In this document: positions 24,033 through 36,106 of the stretch, in pieces | How the letters are laid out: the number at the start of each line of letters is the position of its first letter | Position numbering within the stretch: the first letter of the stretch is position 1 | Notes under the pieces: generated by a model | What the model was told of the DNA's origin: nothing | What the model saw: the letters and a program-made list of their open reading frames with translations, nothing else | Databases searched by the model: none | Source of the DNA: Trichoplax adhaerens | Taxonomy: Eukaryota > Placozoa > Uniplacotomia > Trichoplacea > Trichoplacidae | DNA: 64,000 bases | Direction: 5' to 3' | NCBI RefSeq assembly: GCF_000150275.1 | Contig: NW_002060947.1 | Location: 5,677,086 to 5,741,085, forward strand | Translations under genes and position numbers: made by a program

Positions 24033-26395
24033 TTTGTTACTAATTGCGAAAAGTGTATGCTTTTAAGATATTGTCAATGTTCTTTATCTTGGCATTCGTG
24101 TTACCATATTTGTATTAAAGCTAAGATGGTTTAATTAAATTGGCATTATCTGTCTATTAATTGGGCGTATAAGAAGGGCATGATGCGAGATAGTAATTAG
24201 CAGTGCATACAAGTTATTTTATTGTAAGTTGGCAATGGTATCCTTTGACTTTGCTTTGCCATTCTTATTAACTAAAACGGTTATGTTAAACTCGGATGAA
24301 ATCCGTCTACCCGTCTATCTTGAAATTAATGAATTGAGCTAATTAAAATTACAGTACCTCAGAATTCAGACTTGTGTAATGTTACTCAGTAGTTGTACAG
24401 TAAATTGTAGTAATACAGTATGTTAATTCTATGATAATTAATTAAGACGTGAAAATTTACGAATTGAACATCTTGCAGAAATCTTGAGTGCTGCATTGCA
24501 ATGTGAATAGTAAACCAGTGGTGCACAGTATAGCTCGAATAAGATTTAACTTACTGTACTCATATTAAACGTTTATAGCGTTTAGTGCAGTTAAAACCGG
24601 TAACAAACGGGTAATTTGAGCTATAAGCTACACCCCCGTACTTGAAGCATACATTGAATCGTAGACCACTAGAAGAAAACTAGGTATTCTTCTAGTAATG
24701 CATAATTGAAGGCAACAAATTTGCAAGGTACAGATCGTGCAATGGATCTCACATTCTCTTAAAATAGGGGGGATAACCTTGTCAGCTGTGGATTACAATT
24801 ACTGCTTTACTAATGGTTAAGAATATGAACATAGTGCACAGAATTTTAATAGCAATTTTAGATGGTGTGCACGTGTACGAAATGTTGTCTGATAGCAAGT
24901 AAATTATATACCAGATGACCATACAGTATTTGCCTTAATGAATAGATTTATGGCAGATTGATAACAGTATCGAAATATTCTTGCTATTTTATTGAATGTG
25001 TTACACGTAACTTACGACCTTAAAAGTTATTTACTGCTACTAATACTGATATAAATTGATACAGCTGCTATGTTTGCAATCTCTACAGTATGGACTACAG
25101 TATACTATAAGCTGTTGATATAATCCAAGCCAGAAGGCGAGATACTGTATAAGGTGTTTGAGACAAGGTAAACTCGTGAATTTAAAGTGACATGTCTCAG
25201 AATTAGCGGCTTGTTGTCATTAGTAACCAGTAGTTCTGTACCAAAATTATAATTTTTGGATTAATAGCAGATAATGAATTACCTTCTGCGATTGAGAAAA
25301 GGCCCTTTTAGATCCTACCTCGTTGCCTACTCTATTATTGTACTAGTTTAAAGTATTATTTTTTAGATTTGTATAGCATTGATCGAGGACTAGTAATGAC
25401 AGGATAAGAAACTAAACACTACAAAACCTAGGCCAAGACCTACAAAGCATGCCAATTACAAGCGGTTAAATAATATTAATCTTTGGCCGTGTGGATTTTA
25501 TATCTGAATAAATAAAAATTGGGAGGAGAGAATTAAGGAAATACGTTTAATATTTTTGTAGAACTTTGAAATTTGTATTGAGATGAAAAGAAGAGGAAAG
25601 ACGATCGTTATATAGAATCAATTTAGTATCTACACTATAAGTCTTAACAGTTCCATATCCCTTGGCTGTCATTATAATAATCGTAACATTTACTTTAACA
25701 GCTAAGGCGCATCAATCGCAAAGGTAGCGTGATTTAATAAGCAAAAACATAGCTATATATATAGCCCTGTATAGTCAATATTAACATTTGGTACAGTACA
25801 TATTTGTTGTATTTTTTCAGGAATTGAAAAAATTTGATTATTTTACGTGCTAAAAGGATGAAATTAAGGTAATAGTCCAATGATTAGCCACGGAAGAATG
25901 ATTATAATCTATCACTCTCTATAAATGTATCAAGCAGAAACTAACTAATCGCTAAATGATAAAAGGACATGATAACGTTAGTGAATTTATGCTGACCAAT
26001 AGCTTCATTAGTATGCTATCCAAAGTTTCGTATACTGATTCCATAAATATTATAGCCAAAATAGCATTAATTGCTATACTGGCTATCAATAGCTTTACTA
26101 TTCTTTTGAAGGAGTACTTGGATGTATCTGTAATACATAATTGCATGCAGTTACTTCAAACATGGTACAACTTTATACTAGCAAAATATAAGTATTTACT
26201 CACTTGGAACTAAGGTCGAAATTGCAGCAATTTCTTTGTTATTCGGACAGTTACTTGTACAACTCCTGGTGTGGTTATCCATATTTTGACCAGATTCATA
26301 TGTTACATTGTTTGCCAAGTTGGTATTAGAATAAAATACTGCAATATTTTAAACGAGAATATTCTAAATTATGTGAAAACTGACAGATTGATTAA
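24033..26395. other. Intergenic between two convergent genes
   Basis: SLC25A43 (rightward) and TMEM201 (leftward) converge here, so both 3'UTRs lie in this stretch. Scattered ATACTGTAT/TACAG motifs occur at 24400-24425 and 25080-25105. A frame at 25956-26213 encodes a hydrophobic 85-residue peptide with no recognised family, and a complementary frame is also open; it is not called. Confidence 0.45.
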
Positions 26396-28954
26396 TTATC
26401 GCAAATTAAATGAATCATAATTACCATTACGGTATTCAGGCATACGACTTTGACGAGCACCAATATTTAAAGATTCTAAAGAATCAAACAGATTATCAAC
26501 ATTGCTTGGTAGTCCATTGTTGAGCATCGAAGATTGTTCTAACTGTGGCATCCAACTCTCGCTTAAACTTGAATCAGACGTGTCGTTAGTATCCGATTTG
26601 GAGTTAAGGCGCCGGAATTTATGCTTTCGCAACCTGGAAATTAAATGGTAAATACTAGATGGATTAAAATAGATTATCCAACGATAATTACCATCTGAAT
26701 AATTTAAAATTAAAATTTATTTAGTATGGTTATAATTACCGATTTTTCGATTTTTCCATCCTTTTGCATAATACAAGCACAAATATTACCGAATTTAGAA
26801 TAACGATTACAATACAGCAGATTATCTTAATTAAATATGATACAGTCATGTTGTCAGTCATGTTATCCAGTCTGAGCCAGCTATCCTTTGCATACGCTAC
26901 AATCCATAAGACTAGCGGAATTATTAATACAGCTCTCTTTAACACAATTTGATAAAGTGCGATACCAAAATTAATCATAAAATTAAGCGTAAAGCCAATG
27001 ATATATATATAGGAATCTTCCAAATGGGATGTTACTATACGAGTATCCATTGACCATGACCTATTTTGCGTATAATTACAGACTATTCCCGCTTCAAATT
27101 TACAGTTAGCTATTATTGTTGACATAGTTTTCGCTAGTAGGAGGCATGAACAAAATAGTACCATAAATTGAATAACAATCATCACTTTCGGCGGTCTTCT
27201 GTTGGTTGGTGCATACTTCTATAATAGTTGTCATTAATGCAAAGACATAAATTTGTTTAATAAAATTACTATTACTTGTATTATGTAGCTTACTAAATTC
27301 TTGTGTAGATTTAAAACATAAATTATTATTATATCAATATTACTGATAGCATGCACCTTCATCATGCTCTTTTTTAATGATTCTTTCAAAATTTCGGACT
27401 TTATGAAACGATTTTGTAGTGTTAGATGTCGTTTGACGATACATTGACAACTTTTACATAAGGGATATTGTTTTTCTAGTGCGGCTTTGAATGCTTCAAA
27501 TGGTTGATTATTATCATATTTCTTGAAATGAGATTTTACATGATCATTCAGCAATATATTTAAAGAATAGAATTGGAAATAAGCCATCAATAAATTTGTG
27601 TTTCCCTCGTGCTGAGAAAAAGCGGATAAAAATGAATGACTATTGCTATTACCATACGTATGTTCCTGCATACCTCGGGAAATTTGGCAATCTGATTTAT
27701 TATAATCTCTTGCTTCCTGTAGCATTCTATACAAAGTGTTGCTCGCATCGTTAAAGGTGTAGCTGGTTGTTTTACTATCAAGGTAGATAAAATAACTTAA
27801 TAATATATGTAGCTCAAAATGCGATAGGAAAATATTAGCAAGGAAAGTATCGTGTAACACAAGCAAGATGGTGATATTTTTTTATGATGATTTCAAGATG
27901 TACCGTTTGAGCTGTTTCTGTTCATAACTATTGTGTCTGCATATTCGTGATTTCCATTCACCATTTCGTTTATTTCTTTGTTATAACCACCATCCTAGAA
28001 AAAGGTTTTATACAATTCAATGACCGTAGACATACAAGTAGATAAGTTAAGTAAGTGAATATTATAAACTAAATATGCCGAGAAAGCTACAGCGTGTCAA
28101 ATTGTTGATTATTTAATATCGATGAAAAGATCTATTTAAAGGATTTACATTATAAAACTGGAAAATTCACTCTAGATATAAATATGATAACCAATATGAC
28201 CATCTATAAGCGGATAAAATGTAACTTACTGCATTAAAGCCATTATATTGAGAGCAAAATTGGCAATACCAACTGTTTCGTTGTGATGTAGCAACCCAAT
28301 TATTGCGATTGCAAAACCAGCAATTGCGTCTCCTCCTATTCCCATCAGAGAGAAGTAATGTTAAAAGGTCATATCATAAGCCTCTAGGAGGTGCTACCGA
28401 CCCGAAAGTGCATCTGATAAAAGCAAGCACCAATAGGATAGCTTAATAAGTCAAGGCTATAGTGCTTCGAAGTACTATGGTGGACATGATGATCAATGTA
28501 CAGTATTATCGATCTCTAGTAGGTTTGACTAGTGCTAGGTGCAGTAGTTGGTTTGAAATGCAAAGCGTCCTATACTGTACTGGAAATAGCAACTAGCCCG
28601 TCAAAATGGAAGGTTTACAATGGCATTGATTGGCATCAACTTGTAATAGCATCCTCTCTATTTTAAGTACGTAGAACTCCATCCGAAACAGCCATTGCAA
28701 TGTAATGAATACTAGTTTAAGAGTAATTTAAATGTACAGTATGGATAGGTTGATCGTACTTACCATGGAAAGATCCAAAATAATGCAAAGAATATTGCCG
28801 GTACACACAGGTAGAATCGAGTCCAGTCCTCATATTGATTGACCATCCAATTTTGGCGCATGAAATGCCAGAATTGATGTAGTAAATCGAGAAGATTGAT
28901 CGCACTACTAGGAACGTAGTCGTTCATACTGTTTATGATCGGAAAGTAAATCAT
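26396..28954 (-). CDS. TMEM201: TMEM201 / Samp1 (Ima1, NET5) inner nuclear membrane protein, 7 exons
   Basis: Minus-strand exons: 28764-28954, 28230-28335, 27904-27994, 27674-27774, 27357-27611, 26740-27218, 26396-26633. This gives 486 codons with all phases consistent. Exon 1 ends in a transmembrane segment (FYLCVPAIFFALFW). The Ima1 N-terminal zinc-binding module follows: RNCWFCN, then WYCQFCSQYNGF and DGGYNKEI, then LCIECYRKQ and YPLCKSCQ. These are the same four cysteine pairs as human TMEM201 (NCWFC, CPHCEQYNGF, NGDYNKPI, LCKRC, LCRPC). Exon 6 carries several hydrophobic segments and a cysteine pair (ICCIVIVI) where human has SLCCLVGF. Samp1 sits in the inner nuclear membrane and links lamina and LINC complexes to spindle and centrosome positioning. 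The C-terminal tail is short, as in the fungal Ima1-like and shorter human isoforms. Single-frame reading breaks this gene into misleading pieces. Confidence 0.9.
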
Positions 28955-31508
28955 TCCAGTCTAATCGATAGCACAGCACAGGCTCAATCTTTAAACACTA
29001 ATAAGAATAATTAAGCAATCCTAATTAGAAAAGAGTGCCAGTAAACCTGCAGCCACTATCCAATCAGCATCCTTAGAGTCATGGTCATTGAACAAGGTAA
29101 TGGAATGATCGAGTGAGAGATTAATAACCAATTCCCTGAAAGTATGATGGCAAAAGCCACCAAAATTGGCTTATCTTGATCAACTATGATTGCCCTTTTA
29201 TCGCTAATGATGGATTTTGACTTAATATAACTTTAATTTTGGCAAGGCCAGCATGGGTTATCGCGTGACATGTTGATACGTCCTCTAATCCAATGACGGA
29301 ATATCGTCAAGAATGCAATTTGCTGAGGGTGTCCACAACGTCCGTACGTCTGAGCTTCTGCCTTGAACGATTTGCACAGTCTTGTGTTTCAAGTAAGTGG
29401 TCAGTCAATATTATTTCTTGAGAGAAAGGAGGACCAGAGAGGGAAATGGATTACTAAATCGCAAGATGATGGTATTTCCTACCGAGATGAAAGCTTTCCT
29501 TGCCTTTTTGGTATTACAGAGCTGTGTTACCGTTGAAATTGAATATTGCTATGATTCAATTCAGATGGCCAAATACGATGGTAGTCGTGAGTTCGATACT
29601 CTTCAGTGTACACCATAGTACAGTACTGTAATCTAGAAGGTCTAGTGGTGTATGGGATGAGCTCGATTTACCCATCCAGTATGGTATGCAATGTAGACTA
29701 TCTTTTAGGCAAAATGTATACTGTACTGTATTCTATGATGTGCCTGATCCATTAAACTGCTGTCATGGTTGAGAACAACTTGACACTGAGCTATCCTCAT
29801 TCATTCATGATAGACAGAAAGTTATGGATAATCGCCAAAGGGATCAATTCCATTCTTAATTGATTGATAAATGAATAATTCATAAGCAATGGAAACGGAT
29901 GCTTGCAACAACATAGCTCCGCTCTTCAATTGGCATGATTGGTATGACCGTAGAATGAATGGAAGTTTTAGTACATTGCTTGATGTGAGCCACCGTATCA
30001 AACCGTTTCAACTACAGTCGATTTAAAGTGTGGGCAAAGTAAAATGAACACTTTCAATCTAGTTTCAACGGCCTGACTTGAGTAGAACAATAATGTAGAA
30101 GATTTGATGAATGTAAAATGCGCAGTGAACAAGGCAGGCAGCCATCCACCATTCCTGTATGTAATATTATTGCCCACTTCCCCACTAATCATGTACAGTT
30201 GTACACTAATATACCGTCGATCATGATGATAATGCGTACGCAACTGGAACAATAACGTCATCCAACTAGAACCGTACTAGGTCACAATCTGTTATTTAAT
30301 TATGTTCTACACTGTCTCTATCGATTTATAGAGATAGACATAGATAGATACATCAGAGCATATTGGGTTCTGAATCCTTTTCTCTTTGTAGCAGTCTCTC
30401 TCTCTCTTAGGCGTACTTGCAGTAATCCAGTTCTCTTTTCTGAAACATCTCTCTCTCTCTCGTCTCAGTCTCGAAGCACAGTACATACTGTAGCGAGATG
30501 TGTACATTGTACTGTAAGACGAATCTTGTAATACTGTACTAGTACTGTAATATTTGTATGAGTAAAAGGAAAAGGACTGACTGCAAATGCGTCGATCACC
30601 TAGGAAAGATGAAACTTGATGAGAGTCAAGTACAGCACTGTCAGAGTTCGGAGTGACGTAATGGAATGACCATAGTGCGACTGACCTGCGACCACCAGGA
30701 CTACAGTACACTACTGTACAGTACTGCACTCTCCTAGTAGACTGTACTGTACACTGTACACGGTGGTTGTTGTTGTTGGACGGATTGTAGAAGGAACCAA
30801 AATTCTTCTTCCATTTTTCTGCCTGTGAATAACAAAATTGATTTTATTCCAACCAAGTAACTACAAGACAACATCCCCTACTGCAAGCGACAGATAGACA
30901 AGCGTAAATTAGCTGTCACATTGATCGATCTATTCAAGCTTTCGTTACTGTAGAAAGGATTAATCGCCATCGATGTGGACATGGTCCAAGTTACAATTGA
31001 TGAATGCATCAGCAAAGCAAGTGTCACTAGGCTTGATTTCTATAATTTTCTTTGACTTTGGATATAGAAAATAACGATGGATTCGTGAATAATCTTAATT
31101 TTCTTCCTTTTTCAATATCAACGGTATACGTGCATGGAGTAGAAATTAACCCAATCCAGTGATGACCATTTTGGTTTATTGTACGGATTGATCAATCAGC
31201 AAAATGTTTTTATTTTGGGCTGCGCCAAATGTAATTCATTGACTGGCGTTACTTCTCCCGATTGGAAGTTATGCTTAAAGAAAATCCAACCATTTCTACC
31301 TGGAGGTCAGATTATACTACAATTGCAATAATCAAGCTATTCAATAGTGTGGAAATGGTCAGATCGATTACAATAGTGTACAGGACTTGAAATGCCTGCT
31401 TCGCAGTCTACGTATCAAAGATAGTGTAGCTTACCGGTCTTTATGATGACAATATATTCAAATCTCTTCGGCTTTTCATCTTATTGAAATATTTTATAAC
31501 TGGTTGCA
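28955..31508. other. Intergenic between divergent TMEM201 and UFSP2
   Basis: No supported gene. It presumably contains both promoters. A TACAG cluster lies at 29615-29735 and a second at 30470-30770. CT-rich low-complexity DNA lies around 30391-30465 and a GATA-rich run at 30325-30350. Open frames at 29397-29618, 29998-30261 and 30307-30729 lack family resemblance. Confidence 0.5.
30475..30765. repeat. TACAG/CTGTA cluster 3
   Basis: Repeated GTACTGTAC, TACAGTAC and TACTAGTACTGTA elements are densest at 30525-30545 and 30695-30765. The cluster follows two short CT-rich microsatellite-like runs. Confidence 0.7.
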
Positions 31509-34500
31509 ATGTTGTTGTATCATGCTGAATGTTTTAGCCTTGATTCATTGTTCTTATTAGGAATTTCAGTATGCGGAATCTTTCTAGCCAAAGGGAATAA
31601 TGATCAAACTTTAACAGAAACGTGCAAAAAAAATCTCAAGCTGCTAGTAGACACCAAGGTAAATTACTGCAATCTTTTACGTATCATTCTACTATAGCCC
31701 AGTTAATTAAATTAATGACAAAGATAGCAAGAGTTGAAAGGTTGAATGGCCAGATTTTATCAGTTGTCGCTTAACCGACATCAAAAATAATATCAATTCT
31801 ATTGGCACTTTATGATGCAATACTATTGACTTATTAGCTTGTAGACAATTCAGAATTACTGGTTGGCATTGTTGTGGATGGTAAAAGCGAAATCGATAAA
31901 GTTATGATACACAACTCGGATCAACGGATAGCAGTGGATACTCAATTCAAATTAGTGGAACATTTGCAGGATAAACTACTCAATTTTAGAATAAAAGTAG
32001 ACATTCCTGTGTACTTCAGCCCTTATAACAGTTAAGTAGTGCATATTAGTGTAATTTTCGCCCTGGTCAAATGAAATTCTAACGATAAAATACTGCTACA
32101 GTAATATTTCAATCTTATTATAGTATTATTAATCATAAATTTTATCCAATACACTTAGAGGAAAGCATTGAACGCGAAATGAGCAGGTTAAGGCAGATTG
32201 TAACAAGTCAAAGAAATTGCTATTTTATTCGGGACTGGCAGCTTATGCTGTCGTGTAATTCGGATGCAACTTGTGATAGTGCTAAAACATGCCGAGATTT
32301 TATTAAAAATCAACCCAAATCGGCTGATAATCCGGTAAATTTTATATGCCATCAATGAAACTTATAAAATTTTACATGCACTGTAATTATACGATGACGA
32401 TGAAACTGATAACGTCATTTTCGTCCCTTCAATAGTCACTGAAAAGGATTGACGTGGAATTATTACAAAAAACCACTGATCGCTCATCAAATTTGCACAG
32501 TCCCATACTGGACTGTGAAGTATTATTATCAAGTATGTGCAAATATACTTTACTATTTAATTTCATAATATACTAGTGTTATAGTCAATATTAGCTTGTA
32601 GTACAGCAGATCTTGATTATATTTTTTAACCTTTCTATTAGATAACTGCAAACTTCATGAAATCATGCTATCCATTGAAATTCTAGTTTTGTACTTCAGA
32701 GATACTGGTGTAAAGCACTTAGCTAAACTATTTACAGATGCGATATTAATCCAACTGGATGAAGTGAAAAATTTACTCCAAGATGTTAGCTATACTAAGC
32801 TAGAATTTTACTATTACTAAATGGCGTCATTTTGGGGGAATTCCATACTTAATTTTCCCAATTTTAATTAGAATAATAGAAATCCAAACCATGCTATTCC
32901 GGAAGTCTTTCAGTATGTGCTTCCTGACAGTAATTGCCCAATTATGGTCATGTATCCAAACTTACAAATTAATGGTGAATTGGTTGCAGAAGAAACACTA
33001 GGTTATTTTTTACACAGTAGAAACGATCAATTTCAATCAATATAAAAGCCGTTAATAGGACTAGACGTCAATACGTGCTTACTCTTACAGTATCATCGTA
33101 ATGTATTAATGCACCCTATATCTCTTTTTTAACCCCCAAAGAGGACTACCGTAGACATTTACATATGATGTTTTGTCTGCCGGATAATAAACCGTTACTA
33201 AAGCGAGCAAATTCCTATCAATATCGCAGTCAGTTTAAAGGTGATGAGTGCTTTCTAACTTGTAAATTCTGTAACGCGGAAAGTCAATAAGAATTAAATC
33301 TTGTTAATCTATCCTATGTGTATTTTGATATTACTATATTTAGACGGACATCTAGTTAATACTCACGAAGGGCTTTCTATGCCAAAAGGTTTGTATATAT
33401 ACACTGTTTACGAAATTTTAATTTTACAAACTATTATCCTAATGTGAATTTTTGTTATCTGACGTAGGTGATGGCACGCAAATTGCTCTAGTAGATGGAT
33501 GCTACTCTTACTTTCATTATATGCAGGATAATATCAATGATGATGTAAGAAATGCCTTCCGCGGCGACGATTCTATACTTCTTATTAGCTTTACTTGTAC
33601 GAGGATACGAGCAGCATCATTATTATTAAAGTTGTAATTTTTTTCTTAGCAATGGGGGTGTGCCTATCGTTCATTTCAAACCCTCTATTCTTGGTTTAGA
33701 TACCAAGGTTATACAGATAAGGCAACACCAATGCATAAGGATATCCAGCAAGTAAGAAAATCTATTCAGTGACTATTATGCAAGGTTCTCTTTAGACTTA
33801 TACTCATGAACAGTAATCCTATTATCGACTTGTTTGTAGGCTTTATGTGATGTTGGTGATAAGCCGTCAACTTTTGTTGGATCTAAAAAGTGGATAGGCT
33901 CGTACGAAGTTAGCATCTGCTTAGACCATTTCTTAAATGTACGTGAAATCTAGGAGTATAGATTTAAGTTAGAGCTTTAAGAAAGCGACAGCGGTTTAAT
34001 CTTAAATAAGTTTACGATAGCTTATTTGTTGTCAGTATGTATATACATATATATTATTATGCTTTGAAATATTAGGTTTCAAGTAGAATTGTATGCGTTA
34101 GTTCTGGAGCAGAACTACCGCAGAAAGCTCGAGAACTCGTCAGTCATTTTCAAAGTGAAGGTACTCCAATCATGATAGGTATGAAATTTGTTGTTAACAT
34201 TTACACCAACAATGACTTATTTTAGTTATAATATGCGTATAAGGATTCTTATGGTGATCTCTATTATATGTAGGTGGCGGTGTTTTAGCACATACAATTT
34301 TAGGAATTTCCTTTAATGAAATTACAGGAGAAGTGAAATTTCTTATATTGGATCCGCACTACACTGGAAGAGATGATTTAAAAACCATACATTCCAAGGT
34401 TAGGTTATAGCACAAATTGCAAACTATTTTCAGCGAATATGCGTAAATGTGACTATTTCAATTTAGACAATTAAAGCGTTTTCTGTCATTTACAGTATAT

Positions 34501-34801
34501 ACGATATATCTTTCATGCGTAATCGTATCGTGTAATCCGTCTATTATAGGGATGGTGTGGATGGAAAGGACCGAACTTTTGGGATCAACGAGTAAGTTTA
34601 AATTTCTATTTACAGATAGTAATGTGAGATTAGTCGTGTCTATTCAAAGAAAAATTGGAAAGCGCTATAAAATTTTCAAACACAGAATTTTCGTGATTTA
34701 TGGAGCATTTAATACTTAATTTTTATTTTACCCCTGCTATCTTTTATACTTCGTAGGCAAACTACAACCTTTGTCTTCCAATGACACCATCAATGGTTTA
34801 G
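31509..34801 (+). CDS. UFSP2: UFM1-specific protease 2, 15 exons
   Basis: Exons: 31509-31658, 31838-32030, 32159-32334, 32436-32532, 32642-32784, 32872-33001, 33142-33240, 33344-33388, 33468-33544, 33650-33751, 33840-33938, 34076-34178, 34274-34398, 34550-34591, 34757-34801. The model gives 541 codons with phases agreeing throughout. The C-terminal peptidase C78 domain is strongly conserved: [12 protein letters not shown], then QWGCAYRS with the catalytic Cys, [38 protein letters not shown] with catalytic Asp and His, and [15 protein letters not shown]2 matures pro-UFM1 and removes UFM1 from ER-associated targets. Just before the catalytic segment the human NGWGC reads QWGC, one residue shorter. 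Exon 1 encodes a hydrophobic stretch ([14 protein letters not shown]) not remembered from human UFSP2, so the start is the least certain part. AATAAA at 34832 follows the stop. Confidence 0.93.
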
Positions 34802-34831
34802 TCTGAGTTCATCCGTATATTTAATATATTC

Positions 34832-34837
34832 AATAAA
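34832..34837 (+). other. Likely UFSP2 polyadenylation signal
   Basis: A canonical AATAAA lies about 30 bp after the UFSP2 stop codon, consistent with a very short 3'UTR. Confidence 0.55.
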
Positions 34838-36106
34838 TGTTTTAAACCTAAGTGCCGGTATTCATTTGAATCAAACGTCGTTTTCTACGTTCAGGTATAA
34901 ACTGTTTAAGAAATAGAACCAGTGAGCAGATCAAGTGATGATGTAACATTATACACTACACCATCTTGTCTATAGTCAGCGCCCTTGGAATGCAACTACA
35001 GTAACCGCCGTAAATGATTAAATTCTAAAATTTCTTTCTATATATCCAAGATCATAGCCATCAAGTTGGTGCACCGCGCACTTATAGTGCCGGTTACAAA
35101 CGGGGACATTCAAATACTTCGATTAACCTTTGCAGCCGTTGTTAATTAGCTTAAAATCTTATTTCACTGTACCTAGAGTACAATACGTTTCGATATTAAC
35201 TGAATGTCATGCGAATGAGTAGGAAAAAACTTGCTATTGAAACGGAAAGAATTATTATAGTCCATTAGGTTGCCGCTACTATTGCAAAAAACTAACATTT
35301 ATTAATGTTTTCGCTGGACAACTTACGTAGTCACAAGTAAACAACGTATTGGTGACTTAAAAAAATCCATTAGAATAGAATACGAGTACTCTCTGAACAA
35401 GTTGAAGTGGCATTTGTAATAATTAAGTCAAAATGATTCTAATGTATTTAATATACATAGATACGTATATACGGTATAGACTTTATGCACATATTCTCTC
35501 TGTCTATATAAGGTACTGTATCTATATACATATACTTTTACAGTAACATGACTAGGACAAATCATTACATAATCTAATTAACGTTAGCGTCAATTACAAA
35601 AAAGTCGTATAAAAACACTACACAATCTCAGTTGATCTATGCTGGCATGAATACTAAGTACACATATGATAACAGTAGCAAAAGCTTGTAACTGCTAGCA
35701 GTAAGAGAGAGAACTATAGTACATCATGCTCACGATCACGTTGTGCGTGTTCATGATAAACTTTTTGTATAAATTTAATTTAAACCTTGCCAAAATGTAT
35801 ACATGTAACAATCTTATCATTATACTATTAACATAGATGAGCACGACACAGACTAACATCCTTGTTCGGCGCATAGTTAAATTAAGATGAATATAATACA
35901 AGAGACTTGAACCTATTTCTGTTATCGTGATAAAACTTGAATACAGTAATAGTTATTTCCTTGATAGTGCATACTATTCAAATTACTTTACAATTGATAC
36001 AGTAATCATCTGGAGTTGTAACTTTGCTAGAATAATTAATTGATTGCAATAGAAAATAAGCAGGATGATCAAATAATTCAGAAATAGGTTAAATAATAAT
36101 GATATA
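34838..36106. other. Intergenic between convergent UFSP2 and UBE2A
   Basis: AT-rich sequence with no supported gene. It should hold the 3'UTR of the leftward E2 gene. The open frame at 35695-35901 (minus) has no recognisable family. Confidence 0.5.

Noticed and set aside
25956-26213. 85-residue hydrophobic plus-strand frame
   Set aside because: Its complement is also open, it has no recognised family, and it lies where two 3'UTRs converge.
27234-27866. Single 210-residue minus-strand protein
   Set aside because: Only its middle (27357-27611) is coding. The rest reads through two introns of TMEM201, and the upstream exon is in another frame.
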